Origin: JAFKFJ01 sp963786445
Lineage (GTDB): Bacteria; Pseudomonadota; Alphaproteobacteria; Acetobacterales; Acetobacteraceae
Direction of reading: 5' to 3'
Length of the DNA stretch: 64,000 nucleotides
NCBI GenBank assembly: GCA_963786445.1
Contig: CAWAZU010000033.1
Span: forward strand, 1-64,000
Shown in pieces: positions 45,014-53,594 of this stretch. A program made the position numbers and the translations under genes. The notes beneath the pieces were generated by a model, which saw only the letters and a program-made list of their open reading frames with translations, searched no databases and had not been told where the DNA came from. Every line of letters starts with the position of its first letter. Within the stretch, counting starts at the first letter, position 1.

Positions 45014-45067
45014 ATGTTCATCACATTGGAGGGCGGCGAGGGCGCGGAGAAAGCGACGCGGGCGCGC
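45014..45067 (+). pseudogene. Decayed duplicate of the tmk start
   Basis: The 54 bases match the first 18 codons of tmk (45946) at 45 positions, and some similarity extends upstream. Translation gives MFITLEGGEGAEKATRAR, so the P-loop GAGKST has become GAEKAT, losing the Gly and Ser/Thr needed for ATP. After codon 18 the match ends. Most differences are silent, so the copy may come from a diverged tmk rather than a recent local duplication. The 362 bases from 44752 to 45113 hold nothing else that I can identify. Confidence 0.7.
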
Positions 45068-45113
45068 ATGTTTTTATGCCGGAACATTTTGGCCGTGCGG
45101 GGGCCTCGCGCGG

Positions 45114-45716
45114 TCACGCCGGAACGGGCGGGGCGCGGGCGGCGGGCGGCGGCGTGACGGCGCGGGGCCGCGCGCGCGGCGGTGGCCGGGAACGGCCGGC
45201 GGGACGGGACGGGGCCGCCGGCCGGACTGGCGGCGGTGGGCCCACGGGACCGGCCTGCTTCCGGCCCGAGGACAGGCTCCGGGCCGGCGGCGGGCAGACC
45301 CCCAGCATTTGGCAGAGCGGGCGCAGCAGCCGCCCGGCCTGCGGCGCGGCGGCGAGCAGGTCGTCCATCGCCGGATCGGCGAGCAGGTGCTGCAACTGCG
45401 AGGCCGCGGCGGCGGCCTGTGGCAGCCGGCGCAGCAGCCAGGCGACGCCGCGCGGCAGCCGCAGCGCCGGGGGGCGGGCCGGACGGGAAGAGCGGAGGCG
45501 GCGGCGCGGCGGCGGTAGCGTGCCGGCGCGGAGCTTTTCCGCGAGGCGGGCGAAGCGGAGCGCGATGCGGCGCAGCCGCGACCAGAGCAGGAGCATCAGC
45601 GGCACGGCGAGCCAGGCGCCGGCCCCGCGCGCGGCGATGGCGCGGCGCAGCCCCTCGACCAGACAGGCGAAGCGGTCGGCCAGAGCGGGGGGAGCGGGGG
45701 GCTGCATGACAGGCAC
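45114..45716 (-). CDS. Proline/arginine-rich protein of unknown function
   Basis: 200 residues. Residues of about 10-65 form helices with one hydrophobic stretch (AWLAVPLMLLLW) followed by LRRIALRFARLAEKLRAGTL; a middle block reads LRLPRGVAWLLRRLPQAAAA and LLADPAMDDLLAAAPQAGRL with RPLCQMLGVC; the last 50 residues are Pro/Arg-rich and disordered. No named domain. The order of motifs suggests a membrane-associated protein of this bacterial group. Its 3' end stops just after the decayed tmk copy. MQPPAPP at 45707 is another possible start. Confidence 0.6.
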   Translation of the reverse strand: MPVMQPPAPPALADRFACLVEGLRRAIAARGAGAWLAVPLMLLLWSRLRRIALRFARLAEKLRAGTLPPPRRRLRSSRPARPPALRLPRGVAWLLRRLPQAAAAASQLQHLLADPAMDDLLAAAPQAGRLLRPLCQMLGVCPPPARSLSSGRKQAGPVGPPPPVRPAAPSRPAGRSRPPPRARPRAVTPPPAARAPPVPA

Positions 45717-45945
45717 ACTAACACGGCCGCCCGCGGGCTGGGCAAGCCTGCCGGGCCGTGCCGGTTTTCAAGGGGCGAACGACCGGCCGGCCCCGATCGC
45801 ATCGCGTATGGACACGGGAGGCAACCGTCGCATTGATCGTGACGAGACCGGAGGTTTCCTCGGCGGCCCGCGACCCGATCCGGCGGCGTCGCGCGTCCAG
45901 GCGCGTCGTTGCTCCGCCCTCCGCCGCCATCCTACAACCCTGCGC

Positions 45946-46554
45946 ATGTTCATCACGCTGGAAGGCGGCGAGGGGGCCGGGAAATCGACGCAGGCGCGGC
46001 TGCTCGCCGAGCATCTGCGCGGCCTCGGGCGCGAGGTGCTGCTGACGCGCGAACCCGGCGGCGCGCCGGGCGCCGAACGGCTGCGCGAACTGCTGCTGTC
46101 CGGCGAGATCGCCTGGTCGCTGCCGGCCGAGACGCTGCTGCATTTCGCCGCCCGCGCCGAACACGTCGCGCGCACCATCGGCCCGGCCCTGGACGCCGGC
46201 GGCATCGTCGTGTGCGACCGTTTTGCCAATTCCACGATGGCCTACCAGGGCTACGCCCAGGGCGGCGACCGCAAAACCATCGCCACGCTCACCGACCTGC
46301 TCGGGCTGCGGCCCGATCTGACGCTGGTGCTCGACCTCGACGTGCCCGCCGGCCTCGCGAGGCTGGCCGCGCGCGGCACCGCCGCCGACCGCTACGAACG
46401 TCTGGGCGAGGCATTTTTCGCCCGCGTGCGCGACGGGTTCCTGGCCATCGCCGCCGCCGATCCGGCGCGCTGCGTGCTGATCGCGGCCGACGCGCCGGTG
46501 GACGCGGTCGCCGCGCGCATATTTGCGGCCGTGCAGGAACGGCTCGCGCCATGA
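45946..46554 (+). CDS. tmk: Thymidylate kinase
   Basis: Phosphorylates dTMP to dTDP (EC 2.7.4.9), 202 residues. P-loop GGEGAGKST at residues 7-15, DRY-type motif VCDRFANSTMAYQGYAQG, base-binding TREPGGAPGAERLREL, and LVLDLDVPAGLARL. The stop overlaps the holB start as ATGA. The tmk-holB-metG-tatD order is usual in alphaproteobacteria. Confidence 0.96.
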   Translation: MFITLEGGEGAGKSTQARLLAEHLRGLGREVLLTREPGGAPGAERLRELLLSGEIAWSLPAETLLHFAARAEHVARTIGPALDAGGIVVCDRFANSTMAYQGYAQGGDRKTIATLTDLLGLRPDLTLVLDLDVPAGLARLAARGTAADRYERLGEAFFARVRDGFLAIAAADPARCVLIAADAPVDAVAARIFAAVQERLAP

Positions 46555-47561
46555 CCGCGCCGGCGCCGCGCGCCAACCCCTTGCTGCTCGGCCAGGAAGC
46601 GGCGGAGCGCACGCTGATCGACGCCGTGCAGTCCGCCCGCCTGCACCATGCCTGGCTGCTCACCGGCCCGCCCGGCGTGGGCAAGGCGACGCTCGCCTTC
46701 CGCTTCGCCCGCCGCCTGCTCGCCGGCCCGACCGCGGCCGCGACGCTGGAACTGCCGGAAACCCACCCGACCTTCCGCCGCGTCGCCGCCGGCGGGCATG
46801 CCGACCTGCTCACCATCGAGCGCGAATGGGACCCGAAGAAAAAGCGCCTGCGCGGCGAGATCGTGGTGGACGACGTGCGCCGCATCGCCGGTTTTTTGCA
46901 CCTCACGCCCGCCGAGGGCGGCTGGCGCGTGGTGGTGCTCGACGGCGCCGACGACCTCAACCGCAACGCCGCCAACGCGCTGCTCAAAGTGCTGGAGGAG
47001 CCGCCGCCGCGCGCGCTGCTGCTGCTGGTGTGCAACGCCGCCGGGCGGCTGCTGCCGACCATCCGCAGCCGCACCCGCCGCCTGCGCCTCGCCCCGCTGG
47101 AGGAGGCGACGCTGGCGACGCTGCTCGCCCGCTACGCGCCCGATGTCGCCGAGGCCGAGCGGCTGCAGGTGGCGGCCCTGGCGGAAGGCTCGATCGGCCG
47201 CGCGCTGCAACTCGCCGAGGGCGGCGCCGTGTCGGTGGCCGGCCTGGTCGGCAAAGTGCTGGACGCGCTGCCGTCGCTGCCGCAGGCGCGCGCCTACGAG
47301 GTCGCCGACACGCTCGGGCGCGACGAGGAGGCGTTCGGCACGTTCATGGACCTGCTGCGCGCCAGCCTCGCGGCGGCGGTGCGGGAGGCGGCGCGGGGGC
47401 GGGCGGACCCGGACCAGGCGCGGCTGCTCGGCGCCCGGCCCCTTGCCGCCTGGATCGACGTATGGCAGGGGCTGACCGAGTTGCAGGCCGAGACCGAACG
47501 CTTCCACCTCGATCAGCGCCAGGCGCTGGTGGCCGGGTTCGCGCTGCTCGGCGGCCGGTAA
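46551..47561 (+). CDS. holB: DNA polymerase III subunit delta prime
   Basis: Clamp-loader subunit, 336 residues, AAA+ fold. HHAWLLTGPPGVGKATLAF carries a P-loop-like motif, followed by VDDVRRIAGFLHLTPAEGGW, VVVLDGADDLNRNAANALLK and VLEEPPPRALLLLVCN with TIRSRTRRLRL. The zinc-binding cysteines of E. coli HolB are absent, as in other alphaproteobacterial delta-prime proteins. ATGA overlap with tmk and 7 bases to metG indicate one transcript. Confidence 0.93.
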   Translation: MTAPAPRANPLLLGQEAAERTLIDAVQSARLHHAWLLTGPPGVGKATLAFRFARRLLAGPTAAATLELPETHPTFRRVAAGGHADLLTIEREWDPKKKRLRGEIVVDDVRRIAGFLHLTPAEGGWRVVVLDGADDLNRNAANALLKVLEEPPPRALLLLVCNAAGRLLPTIRSRTRRLRLAPLEEATLATLLARYAPDVAEAERLQVAALAEGSIGRALQLAEGGAVSVAGLVGKVLDALPSLPQARAYEVADTLGRDEEAFGTFMDLLRASLAAAVREAARGRADPDQARLLGARPLAAWIDVWQGLTELQAETERFHLDQRQALVAGFALLGGR

Positions 47562-47568
47562 GAGAGCG

Positions 47569-49104
47569 ATGAAACCAAAATACTACCTGACCACGCCGAT
47601 CTACTACGTGAACGGCGCGCCGCATATCGGGCACGCCTACACCTCGATCGCGGCCGACGTGCTGGCCCGCTTCAAGCGGCTGGACGGCTACGACGTGTTG
47701 TTTCTCACCGGCACCGACGAGCACGGCCAGAAGGTGGAGAAGGCGGCGGCCGAGGCGGGGCTCGATCCGCAGGCGTTCGTGGACCGGGTGAGTGCGGATT
47801 TCCGCGACATGGCCGCGAAGATGGGCCTGTCCAACGACGACTTCATCCGCACCACCGAGGCGCGGCACAAGCGCGCCTGCACGGAACTGTGGCGGCGTCT
47901 GGAGCAGCGCGGAGAGATCTATCTCGGCGCCTACGAGGGCTGGTACGCGGTGCGCGACGAGGCGTTCTACGACGCGGACGAACTTTCCGTGCGCCCGGAC
48001 GGCACGCGCATCGCCCCGAGCGGCGCGCCGGTGGAGTGGGTGCGCGAGCCGAGCTATTTTTTTCGCCTGTCGCAGTGGCAGGACCGGCTGCTGGCGCATT
48101 ACGAGGCGCATCCCGAGTTCATCGCGCCGGCGTCGCGCCGCAATGAAGTCTTGAGCTTCGTGCGCGGCGGGTTGCGCGACCTGTCGATCAGCCGCACGAC
48201 TTTCCGCTGGGGCATCCCGGTGCCGGGCGATCCGGCGCACGTGATGTATGTCTGGCTGGATGCGCTGACCAACTACCTGACCGCGACCGGCTGGCCGGAC
48301 GAGCAGGCGCCGCGCGCCGGGTTCTGGCCGGCCGACGTGCATCTGATCGGCAAGGACATCCTGCGCTTCCACGCCATCTACTGGCCGGCCTTCCTGATGG
48401 CGGCGGGGGTGGCGCCGCCGAAGCGGGTGTCCTCCAACGGCTGGTGGACGGTGGAGGGCGAGAAGATGAGCAAGTCGCTCGGCAACGTCGTCGAGCCGCG
48501 CGCGCTCGTCGCCACCTACGGGCTGGATCAGGTGCGCTACTTCCTGATGCGCGAAAAACCGTTCGGCGCCGACGGCAGCATGAGCCACGCGGCGCTGGTC
48601 TCGCGCATCAATGTCGAGCTGGCCAACGATCTCGGCAATCTGGCGCAGCGGACGCTGACGCTGATCGCGCGCAACTGCGGCGGCCGGCTGCCGGCGCGCA
48701 CGCCGCCGACCGAGGCGGATGCGGCGCTGCTGGACGCCGCCGCCGCGCTGCCGGCGCTGCTGCGCGAGCGCATGGAGCGGCAGGTGTTCCACGAGGCGCT
48801 GGAGGAGACGTGGAAAGTGATCCGCGCCGCCAACGCCTATATCGACCACCAGGCGCCGTGGGCGCTGAACCGGACCGATCCGGCGCGGATGGCGGCGGTG
48901 CTGCGCGTGCTGGCGGATGCGCTGCGCGCGATCGCGACGGTGCTGCAGCCGTTCATGCCGGGCAGCATGGCGAGGATGCTCGACCAGCTCGGCGTGCCGG
49001 CCGAGGCGCGCACGCTGGCGGCGCTGGCCGACCCGCTGGCGGAAGGCGGGGCGCTGCCGCCGCCGGCCGGCGTGTTCCCGCGCTACGTCGAACCGGCGGC
49101 GTAA
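47569..49104 (+). CDS. metG: Methionine-tRNA ligase
   Basis: Charges tRNA-Met (EC 6.1.1.10), 511 residues. Class I signatures: APHIGHAY (HIGH at 19-22) and EKMSKSLGN (KMSKS at 299-303). LTGTDEHGQKVEKAA, FRWGIPVPGD, VWLDALTNYL and HLIGKDILRFHAIYWPAFL are conserved. It is the short type without the zinc-finger cysteines or the C-terminal tRNA-binding domain, common in alphaproteobacteria. It follows holB by 7 bases. Confidence 0.97.
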   Translation: MKPKYYLTTPIYYVNGAPHIGHAYTSIAADVLARFKRLDGYDVLFLTGTDEHGQKVEKAAAEAGLDPQAFVDRVSADFRDMAAKMGLSNDDFIRTTEARHKRACTELWRRLEQRGEIYLGAYEGWYAVRDEAFYDADELSVRPDGTRIAPSGAPVEWVREPSYFFRLSQWQDRLLAHYEAHPEFIAPASRRNEVLSFVRGGLRDLSISRTTFRWGIPVPGDPAHVMYVWLDALTNYLTATGWPDEQAPRAGFWPADVHLIGKDILRFHAIYWPAFLMAAGVAPPKRVSSNGWWTVEGEKMSKSLGNVVEPRALVATYGLDQVRYFLMREKPFGADGSMSHAALVSRINVELANDLGNLAQRTLTLIARNCGGRLPARTPPTEADAALLDAAAALPALLRERMERQVFHEALEETWKVIRAANAYIDHQAPWALNRTDPARMAAVLRVLADALRAIATVLQPFMPGSMARMLDQLGVPAEARTLAALADPLAEGGALPPPAGVFPRYVEPAA

Positions 49105-49111
49105 CCGTCGG

Positions 49112-49889
49112 ATGCTGATCGATTCGCACTGCCACCTCGACTATTTCCGCCCGGACGAGCTGGCGGACGTGCTGGCGCGCGCGGCGGCGGCGGGCGTGGG
49201 CGAGATGTGCACCATCGGCACGCGATTAAAGCAATCTGCTGAAATAATTCAGCTTGCTGAATCCCACAGCAATGTCTGGTGCACGGTGGGCGTGCATCCG
49301 CATCACGCGGCGGAGGCGCCGATCCCCGCGCCGGAGACGCTGGCGGCCATGGCCGAGCATCCGAAAGTCATCGGGATCGGCGAGAGCGGGCTGGACTATT
49401 TCTACGACAAGGCGCCGCGCGAGGTGCAGCAGGCGAATTTCCGCGCCCATATCCGCGCGGCGCGGCTGGCCGGCCTGCCGCTCGCCATCCACGCCCGCGA
49501 CGCCGATGCCGACATCGCCGCCATCCTGCAGGACGAATGGGATAGCGGCGGGCCTTACGCGCTGCTGCTGCATTGCTTCAGCTCCGGCCGCGGTCTCGCC
49601 GAGGCGGGGGTGCGGCTCGGCGGCTATGTCAGTTTTTCCGGCATCCTGACCTTTCCGAAATCGCAGGAAATCAGGGACATCGCCCGCGACGTTCCGGCCG
49701 AGCGGCTGCTGGTGGAGACCGACGCGCCGTATCTCGCCCCGGTGCCGTTGCGCGGCAAGCGCAACGAGCCGGCCTTCGTCGCGCACACCGCCGCGGTGCT
49801 GGCGCAGGTGCGCGGGATGGAGGCGGCGGCGCTGGCGGAGCTGACCACGGCGCAATTTCCGCCGCCTGTTCCGCAAGGCGGACGCTTGA
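49112..49889 (+). CDS. TatD-family deoxyribonuclease, one frameshift
   Basis: Metal-dependent nuclease of the TatD family, about 258 residues. Metal-site motifs: IDSHCHLDYF, VGVHPHHA, GIGESGLDYFYDKAP, PLAIHARDAD, LLHCFSSGR, LLVETDAPYLAPVP and KRNEPAFV. As given, the frame runs on into the next gene. Skipping the C at 49853 gives the expected ending NFRRLFRKADA and a TGA at 49887-49889. Codons 49225-49263 (LKQSAEIIQLAES) are strikingly AT-rich and include an element like the palindromic repeats at 14510 and 18233. Confidence 0.85.
49225..49262. repeat. AT-rich palindromic block D inside tatD
   Basis: ATTAAAGCAA (49225-49234) equals the first ten bases of the inverted element A; the whole 21-base window matches it at 16 positions. 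It is followed by a second perfect inverted repeat, ATTCAGC-TT-GCTGAAT (49247-49262). The block uses codons (TTA, ATA, TCT, GCT, CTT) that are rare elsewhere in the window, yet it keeps the tatD frame and length. Confidence 0.45.
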
Positions 49890-50686
49890 TCCGGGCGACG
49901 CTGCTCGGCACCGGCGGGTCGGCCGGCGTGCCGATGATCGGCGGGGCGGACGGGCGCGGCGACTGGGGCGAATGCGACCCCGACGAGCCGCGCAACCGCC
50001 GCACCCGCGCCTCCATCCTCGTCGAGGGCGGCCGCGGCGCGCTGCTGGTCGATACCTCGCCGGACATGCGGGCGCAGTTGCTGGCCTGCGCGGTGCGGCG
50101 CGTCGATGCGGTGCTGTTCACGCACGCGCACGCCGACCACATCGCCGGCCTGGACGACGTGCGCGTCCTCAACCGCCTCGTGGACCGGCCGCTGGAGGCG
50201 ATCGCGACCGCGGCGACGCTGGCCGATCTCGCGGTGCGCTTCGACTATGCGTTCCTGCCGTGGACGCCGCCGGGGTTTTTCCGCCCGGTGCTGGTGGCGC
50301 GAACGGCGGTGCCCGGCGAGACGGTGCTGGCGGCCGGGATGCGGGTGCGGCTGTTCGACCAGGACCATTTTACGACGCGCTCGCTCGGCCTGCGGATCGG
50401 CGGGTTCGGCTATTCGACCGACGCGGTGGCGCTGGACGAGGCCGCGTTCGCGGCGCTGGCGGGCGTGGACACCTGGGTGGTCGGCTGTTTCCAGCGCACG
50501 CCGCACCGCACGCACGCCTGGCTGGCCCGGGTGCTCGACTGGGCGGCGCGCGTGCGGGCGCGGCGGACGGTGCTGACGCACATGGGCACCGACCTCGACT
50601 GGGCCTGGCTGCGGCGGAATTTGCCGGCGGGCGTGGAACCGGGGTTCGACGGGCAGGTGCTGGAGTGCGCGGACGAGGCGGGGTGA
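49886..50686 (+). CDS. MBL-fold metallo-hydrolase (PhnP-like)
   Basis: 266-residue metallo-beta-lactamase-fold hydrolase. LLGTGGSAGVPMIGGADGRG and CDPDEPRNRRTRASILVEGG are typical of the PhnP-like cyclic phosphodiesterase group. Metal ligands: FTHAHADHIAGLDD, DQDHFT, FGYSTDAVAL and LTHMGTDLDW. The start is probably the TTG at 49886, overlapping the tatD TGA (TTGA); it begins LIRATLLGTG. The tatD-MBL pair is common in alphaproteobacteria. The substrate is unknown. Confidence 0.85.
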   Translation: MIRATLLGTGGSAGVPMIGGADGRGDWGECDPDEPRNRRTRASILVEGGRGALLVDTSPDMRAQLLACAVRRVDAVLFTHAHADHIAGLDDVRVLNRLVDRPLEAIATAATLADLAVRFDYAFLPWTPPGFFRPVLVARTAVPGETVLAAGMRVRLFDQDHFTTRSLGLRIGGFGYSTDAVALDEAAFAALAGVDTWVVGCFQRTPHRTHAWLARVLDWAARVRARRTVLTHMGTDLDWAWLRRNLPAGVEPGFDGQVLECADEAG

Positions 50687-50709
50687 GTTGAAGCGGGAGC
50701 GAATCCAAG

Positions 50710-50796
50710 ATGCGGATGACCGTCACCCTCGACGACGGCCTGATCGCCAAGGCGCGGTTGCCGCCGGTGAACGCCACGCCGCAACCGCGCGGGTAA
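50710..50796 (+). pseudogene. VapB-like antitoxin remnant
   Basis: 28 codons: MRMTVTLDDGLIAKARLPPV and a short tail, then TAA. The first 16 residues resemble the ribbon-helix-helix start of VapB-type antitoxins. The rest of an antitoxin and any VapC toxin are missing, so this looks like a remnant of a lost toxin-antitoxin module. It could also be a chance reading frame. Confidence 0.4.
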
Positions 50797-50867
50797 CCAA
50801 TCCGGCATTTGCACGGCCGGCCGGAGCGTGGAATGCAGATGCGCCGCGCGAGACCGGAGGTCGCCGT

Positions 50868-51542
50868 ATGCCGCCTCGGCACCGAACGAGCAGGAAAACG
50901 GACGACCAACGCCGTGTCGCTTTGCCGAACCTCGCGGAACTGAAGCGGGCGCCGCTCTATTCCGAGGAACTCGGCCTCGACCTCGCGCGCGGCGGCGAGC
51001 GTGACCTGTTCCTGTGGTTCCTCGCGAGCCTGCTGTTCGGCCAGCGCATCTCCGAAACCATCGCGCGCCACACCTTCGAGTCCTTCGTCCGCCACGGGCT
51101 GACCACGCCGCAGCATATCCTCGATGCCGGCTGGGATTTTCTGGTGAACCCGGTGATGCGCGAGGGCGGCTATGTCCGCTACGACGAGAGCAAATCGCGA
51201 AAACTGCTGCGCGACTGCCGCATGCTGCTCGACGAGTATGGCGGCCACGTCGCGCGTCTGCACGACGCGGCGCGCGACGCGGACGATCTGCAGGCGCGGC
51301 TGCTGGCGTTCAACGGCGTCGGTCCGGTCACGGCCAACATTTTTCTGCGCGAGCTGCGCCCATACTGGGCGAAGGCCGACCCGCCGCCGCTGCCGGTCGT
51401 GCGTGCGGCGGCGACGCGGCTGGGGATCGACCTCGACGCGCTTGACCGCAAGAGCGTGGAATTCGCGCGCGTGGAGGCTGGACTGATCCGCTTGCGGCAC
51501 ACCGGCGGCAAGGCGGCGCAAGACGCCAAGCCGACGAAGTGA
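50868..51542 (+). CDS. Helix-hairpin-helix (HhH-GPD/endonuclease III-like) protein
   Basis: 224 residues. LFLWFLASLLFGQRISETIA resembles the first helices of HhH-GPD glycosylases; LLAFNGVGPVTANIFLRELR is a helix-hairpin-helix motif. The catalytic Lys and Asp positions of EndoIII/MutY are not obvious (LRPYWAKADPPPLP follows) and there is no Fe-S cysteine cluster. It may bind or cleave damaged DNA, but activity is uncertain. GGAGG lies 7 bases before the ATG at 50868. Confidence 0.7.
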   Translation: MPPRHRTSRKTDDQRRVALPNLAELKRAPLYSEELGLDLARGGERDLFLWFLASLLFGQRISETIARHTFESFVRHGLTTPQHILDAGWDFLVNPVMREGGYVRYDESKSRKLLRDCRMLLDEYGGHVARLHDAARDADDLQARLLAFNGVGPVTANIFLRELRPYWAKADPPPLPVVRAAATRLGIDLDALDRKSVEFARVEAGLIRLRHTGGKAAQDAKPTK

Positions 51543-51613
51543 CGCGCGACTGGGCCGGGACTTCGTCATGCCCGCTTTCGGGGGAATGACGACGGCGGGC
51601 CGAACCCTCGAAC

Positions 51614-52501
51614 TCACGCCTGCTTCAGCTCGATCAGGCTCTGCCGGATGCGCCGCCCGCGGAGAATCTTGTCCTCGATATAGGCCGCGTCGCCCCAGCG
51701 CACCGCGCGCGCCATCGCCTGCGCATCCTCCGTGAAGCGCGCCAGCATCTCCAGCAGCGCCTCGCGGTTGTTCAGGAACACGTCGCGCCACATCACCGGG
51801 TCGGACGCCGCAATGCGCGTGAAATCGCGGAAACCCGTCGCGGCGAACTGCAACACTTCCTGGCGGCTCTGGCCCTCCAGATCGTCGGCGGTGCCGCAGA
51901 TGGTGAAGGCGAGCAGATGCGGCAGATGGCTCACGATCGCCAGCACCCGGTCGTGGTGCGCCGGCTCCATCGTCTCCACCATCGCCCCGCAGCGCCGCCA
52001 CAGCTCCGCAACTTTGTCCACGGCATCGGCATCGGTGCCGGGCGGCGGCGTCAGCAGGCACCAGCGGCCCTGGAACAGCGTCGAAAAACCGGCGTCCGGG
52101 CCGGAATACTCCGTGCCCGCCAGCGGATGCGCCGGGACGAAATGCACGCCGGCCGGCACCAGCGGCCCGACATCGCGGATCACCGACTGCTTGGTCGAGC
52201 CGACATCGGTGAGGATCGCACCTTGTGCCAGATGCGGCGCGATCGCCTCGGCCAGCGCCGCGAACGCGCCGACCGGCGCGCACAGCATCACGCAATCCGC
52301 GCCCGCCACCGCCGCCGCCGGGTCGCGCTCCACACGGTCGGCAATGCCGAGCCGCACGACGCGGTCGAGCGTTTCCGGCGTGCGCGCGTTCGCGATCACT
52401 TCGCCGGCGATGTCGCCGCGCTCGCGGGCGACGCGCGCGACCGAGCTGCCGATCAGCCCGGTGCCGAGCAGCGCCAGCCGCCGGAACAGCGGCTCAGCCA
52501 T
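51614..52501 (-). CDS. tyrA: Prephenate/arogenate dehydrogenase (cyclohexadienyl dehydrogenase)
   Basis: NAD(P)-dependent oxidative decarboxylase for tyrosine synthesis, 295 residues. The Rossmann motif is LALLGTGLIGSSVARVARER; the catalytic His is in VPAHPLAGTEYSGP, and the helical domain has HDRVLAIVSHLPHLLAF and FRDFTRIAASDPVMWRDVFL. It resembles the TyrC-type enzyme of alphaproteobacteria, which may use prephenate and arogenate. Its start overlaps the hisC stop by 8 bases. Confidence 0.93.
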   Translation of the reverse strand: MAEPLFRRLALLGTGLIGSSVARVARERGDIAGEVIANARTPETLDRVVRLGIADRVERDPAAAVAGADCVMLCAPVGAFAALAEAIAPHLAQGAILTDVGSTKQSVIRDVGPLVPAGVHFVPAHPLAGTEYSGPDAGFSTLFQGRWCLLTPPPGTDADAVDKVAELWRRCGAMVETMEPAHHDRVLAIVSHLPHLLAFTICGTADDLEGQSRQEVLQFAATGFRDFTRIAASDPVMWRDVFLNNREALLEMLARFTEDAQAMARAVRWGDAAYIEDKILRGRRIRQSLIELKQA

Positions 52502-53594
52502 GCGCGGAAAATTCCGCCATGAAGGCGGCGAGCGCGTCGGCGACCAGCGTGCAGTCCTCCTCGCTGCCGACGGTGATGCGCAGGCAGTGCGGCAGATCGT
52601 ACGCGGCCATGCCGCGCACGATGATGCCGCGCGCCTTCAGCCACGCATCCGCCGCCTCCGCCCGCGCCGCCGTGGCGAAATCCGCCAGCAGAAAGTTGCC
52701 TTCGCTGGGCCACACTTTTACGCCCGCCTCGGTCAGCGCGCCGGCGAGCCGCGCGCGCCATTGCGTGTTGTGCGCGCGCGAGCGTTCCACCCAGCCGGGT
52801 TCGGCGAGGGCCGCCACCGCCGCCGCCTGCGCGGCGAGGTTGACGTTGAACACGCCGCGCACGCGGTTGAGCGCATCGACCACGCCCGGCGGCGCATAGG
52901 CCCAGCCGACGCGCATGCCGCCGAGGCCGAAAACCTTGCTGAACGTGCGCAGCATCACCGTGTTGTCGCCGGCATCGACCAGCGCGATCCCCGGCTCGTA
53001 GTCGGCGCGCGTGACATATTCCGCATACGCCGCATCGAGCACCAGCAGCACGTCCGCCGGCAGCGCGCGCCGCAGCCGCTCGACCTCGGCACGCGGCAGC
53101 ATGCTGCCGGTGGGGTTGTTCGGGTTGGCGAGGAAAACCACGCGCGTCGCCGCCGACACCGCCGCCAGCATCGCATCGACATCCGCGGTCAGGTTGCGCT
53201 CCGGCGTCTTCAGCACGCGGCTGCCGGCATAGGTGCCGGCGATCTGGTACATGGTGAAGCCGTGCATCGACATGATGATCTCGCTGCCCGGCCCGCCGAA
53301 AATGTGGCAGAGATGCTGGATCAGCTCATCCGAGCCGGTGCCGCAGACGATGCGCTCGGGATCGAGGCCGAACCGCGCGCCGATCGCCCGCCGCAGCTCC
53401 GTCGAGCCGCCGTCCGGGTAGCGGTGCAGCTCCTGCGCGACGCGCGCGCAGGCGGCGGCGGCGCCGGGCGGCACGCCGAACGCGCCCTCGTTGGACGACA
53501 GCTTTATCACCCGGTTGACGCCCGCGACCTTCAACTCGCCGCCGACATAGGCGGCGATGCGCAGCACCTCCGGGCGGGGTTGGGGGCCGGTCAT
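52494..53594 (-). CDS. hisC: Histidinol-phosphate/aromatic aminotransferase HisC-type
   Basis: PLP aminotransferase of fold type I, 366 residues. KLSSNEGAFG, GTGSDELIQHLCHIFGGPG, FLANPNNPTGSMLP, the PLP lysine in LRTFSKVFGLGGMRVGW and FLLADF with RGIIVRGM are HisC-type. Lying between a chorismate mutase and prephenate dehydrogenase, it probably also aminates aromatic keto acids (prephenate or phenylpyruvate), as such genes do in relatives. It overlaps both neighbours (8 and 4 bases). Confidence 0.92.
   Translation of the reverse strand: MTGPQPRPEVLRIAAYVGGELKVAGVNRVIKLSSNEGAFGVPPGAAAACARVAQELHRYPDGGSTELRRAIGARFGLDPERIVCGTGSDELIQHLCHIFGGPGSEIIMSMHGFTMYQIAGTYAGSRVLKTPERNLTADVDAMLAAVSAATRVVFLANPNNPTGSMLPRAEVERLRRALPADVLLVLDAAYAEYVTRADYEPGIALVDAGDNTVMLRTFSKVFGLGGMRVGWAYAPPGVVDALNRVRGVFNVNLAAQAAAVAALAEPGWVERSRAHNTQWRARLAGALTEAGVKVWPSEGNFLLADFATAARAEAADAWLKARGIIVRGMAAYDLPHCLRITVGSEEDCTLVADALAAFMAEFSAHG

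Noticed and set aside
48055..48064. Run of seven T
   Set aside because: It lies within the metG coding sequence (SYFFRL) and has no hairpin before it.
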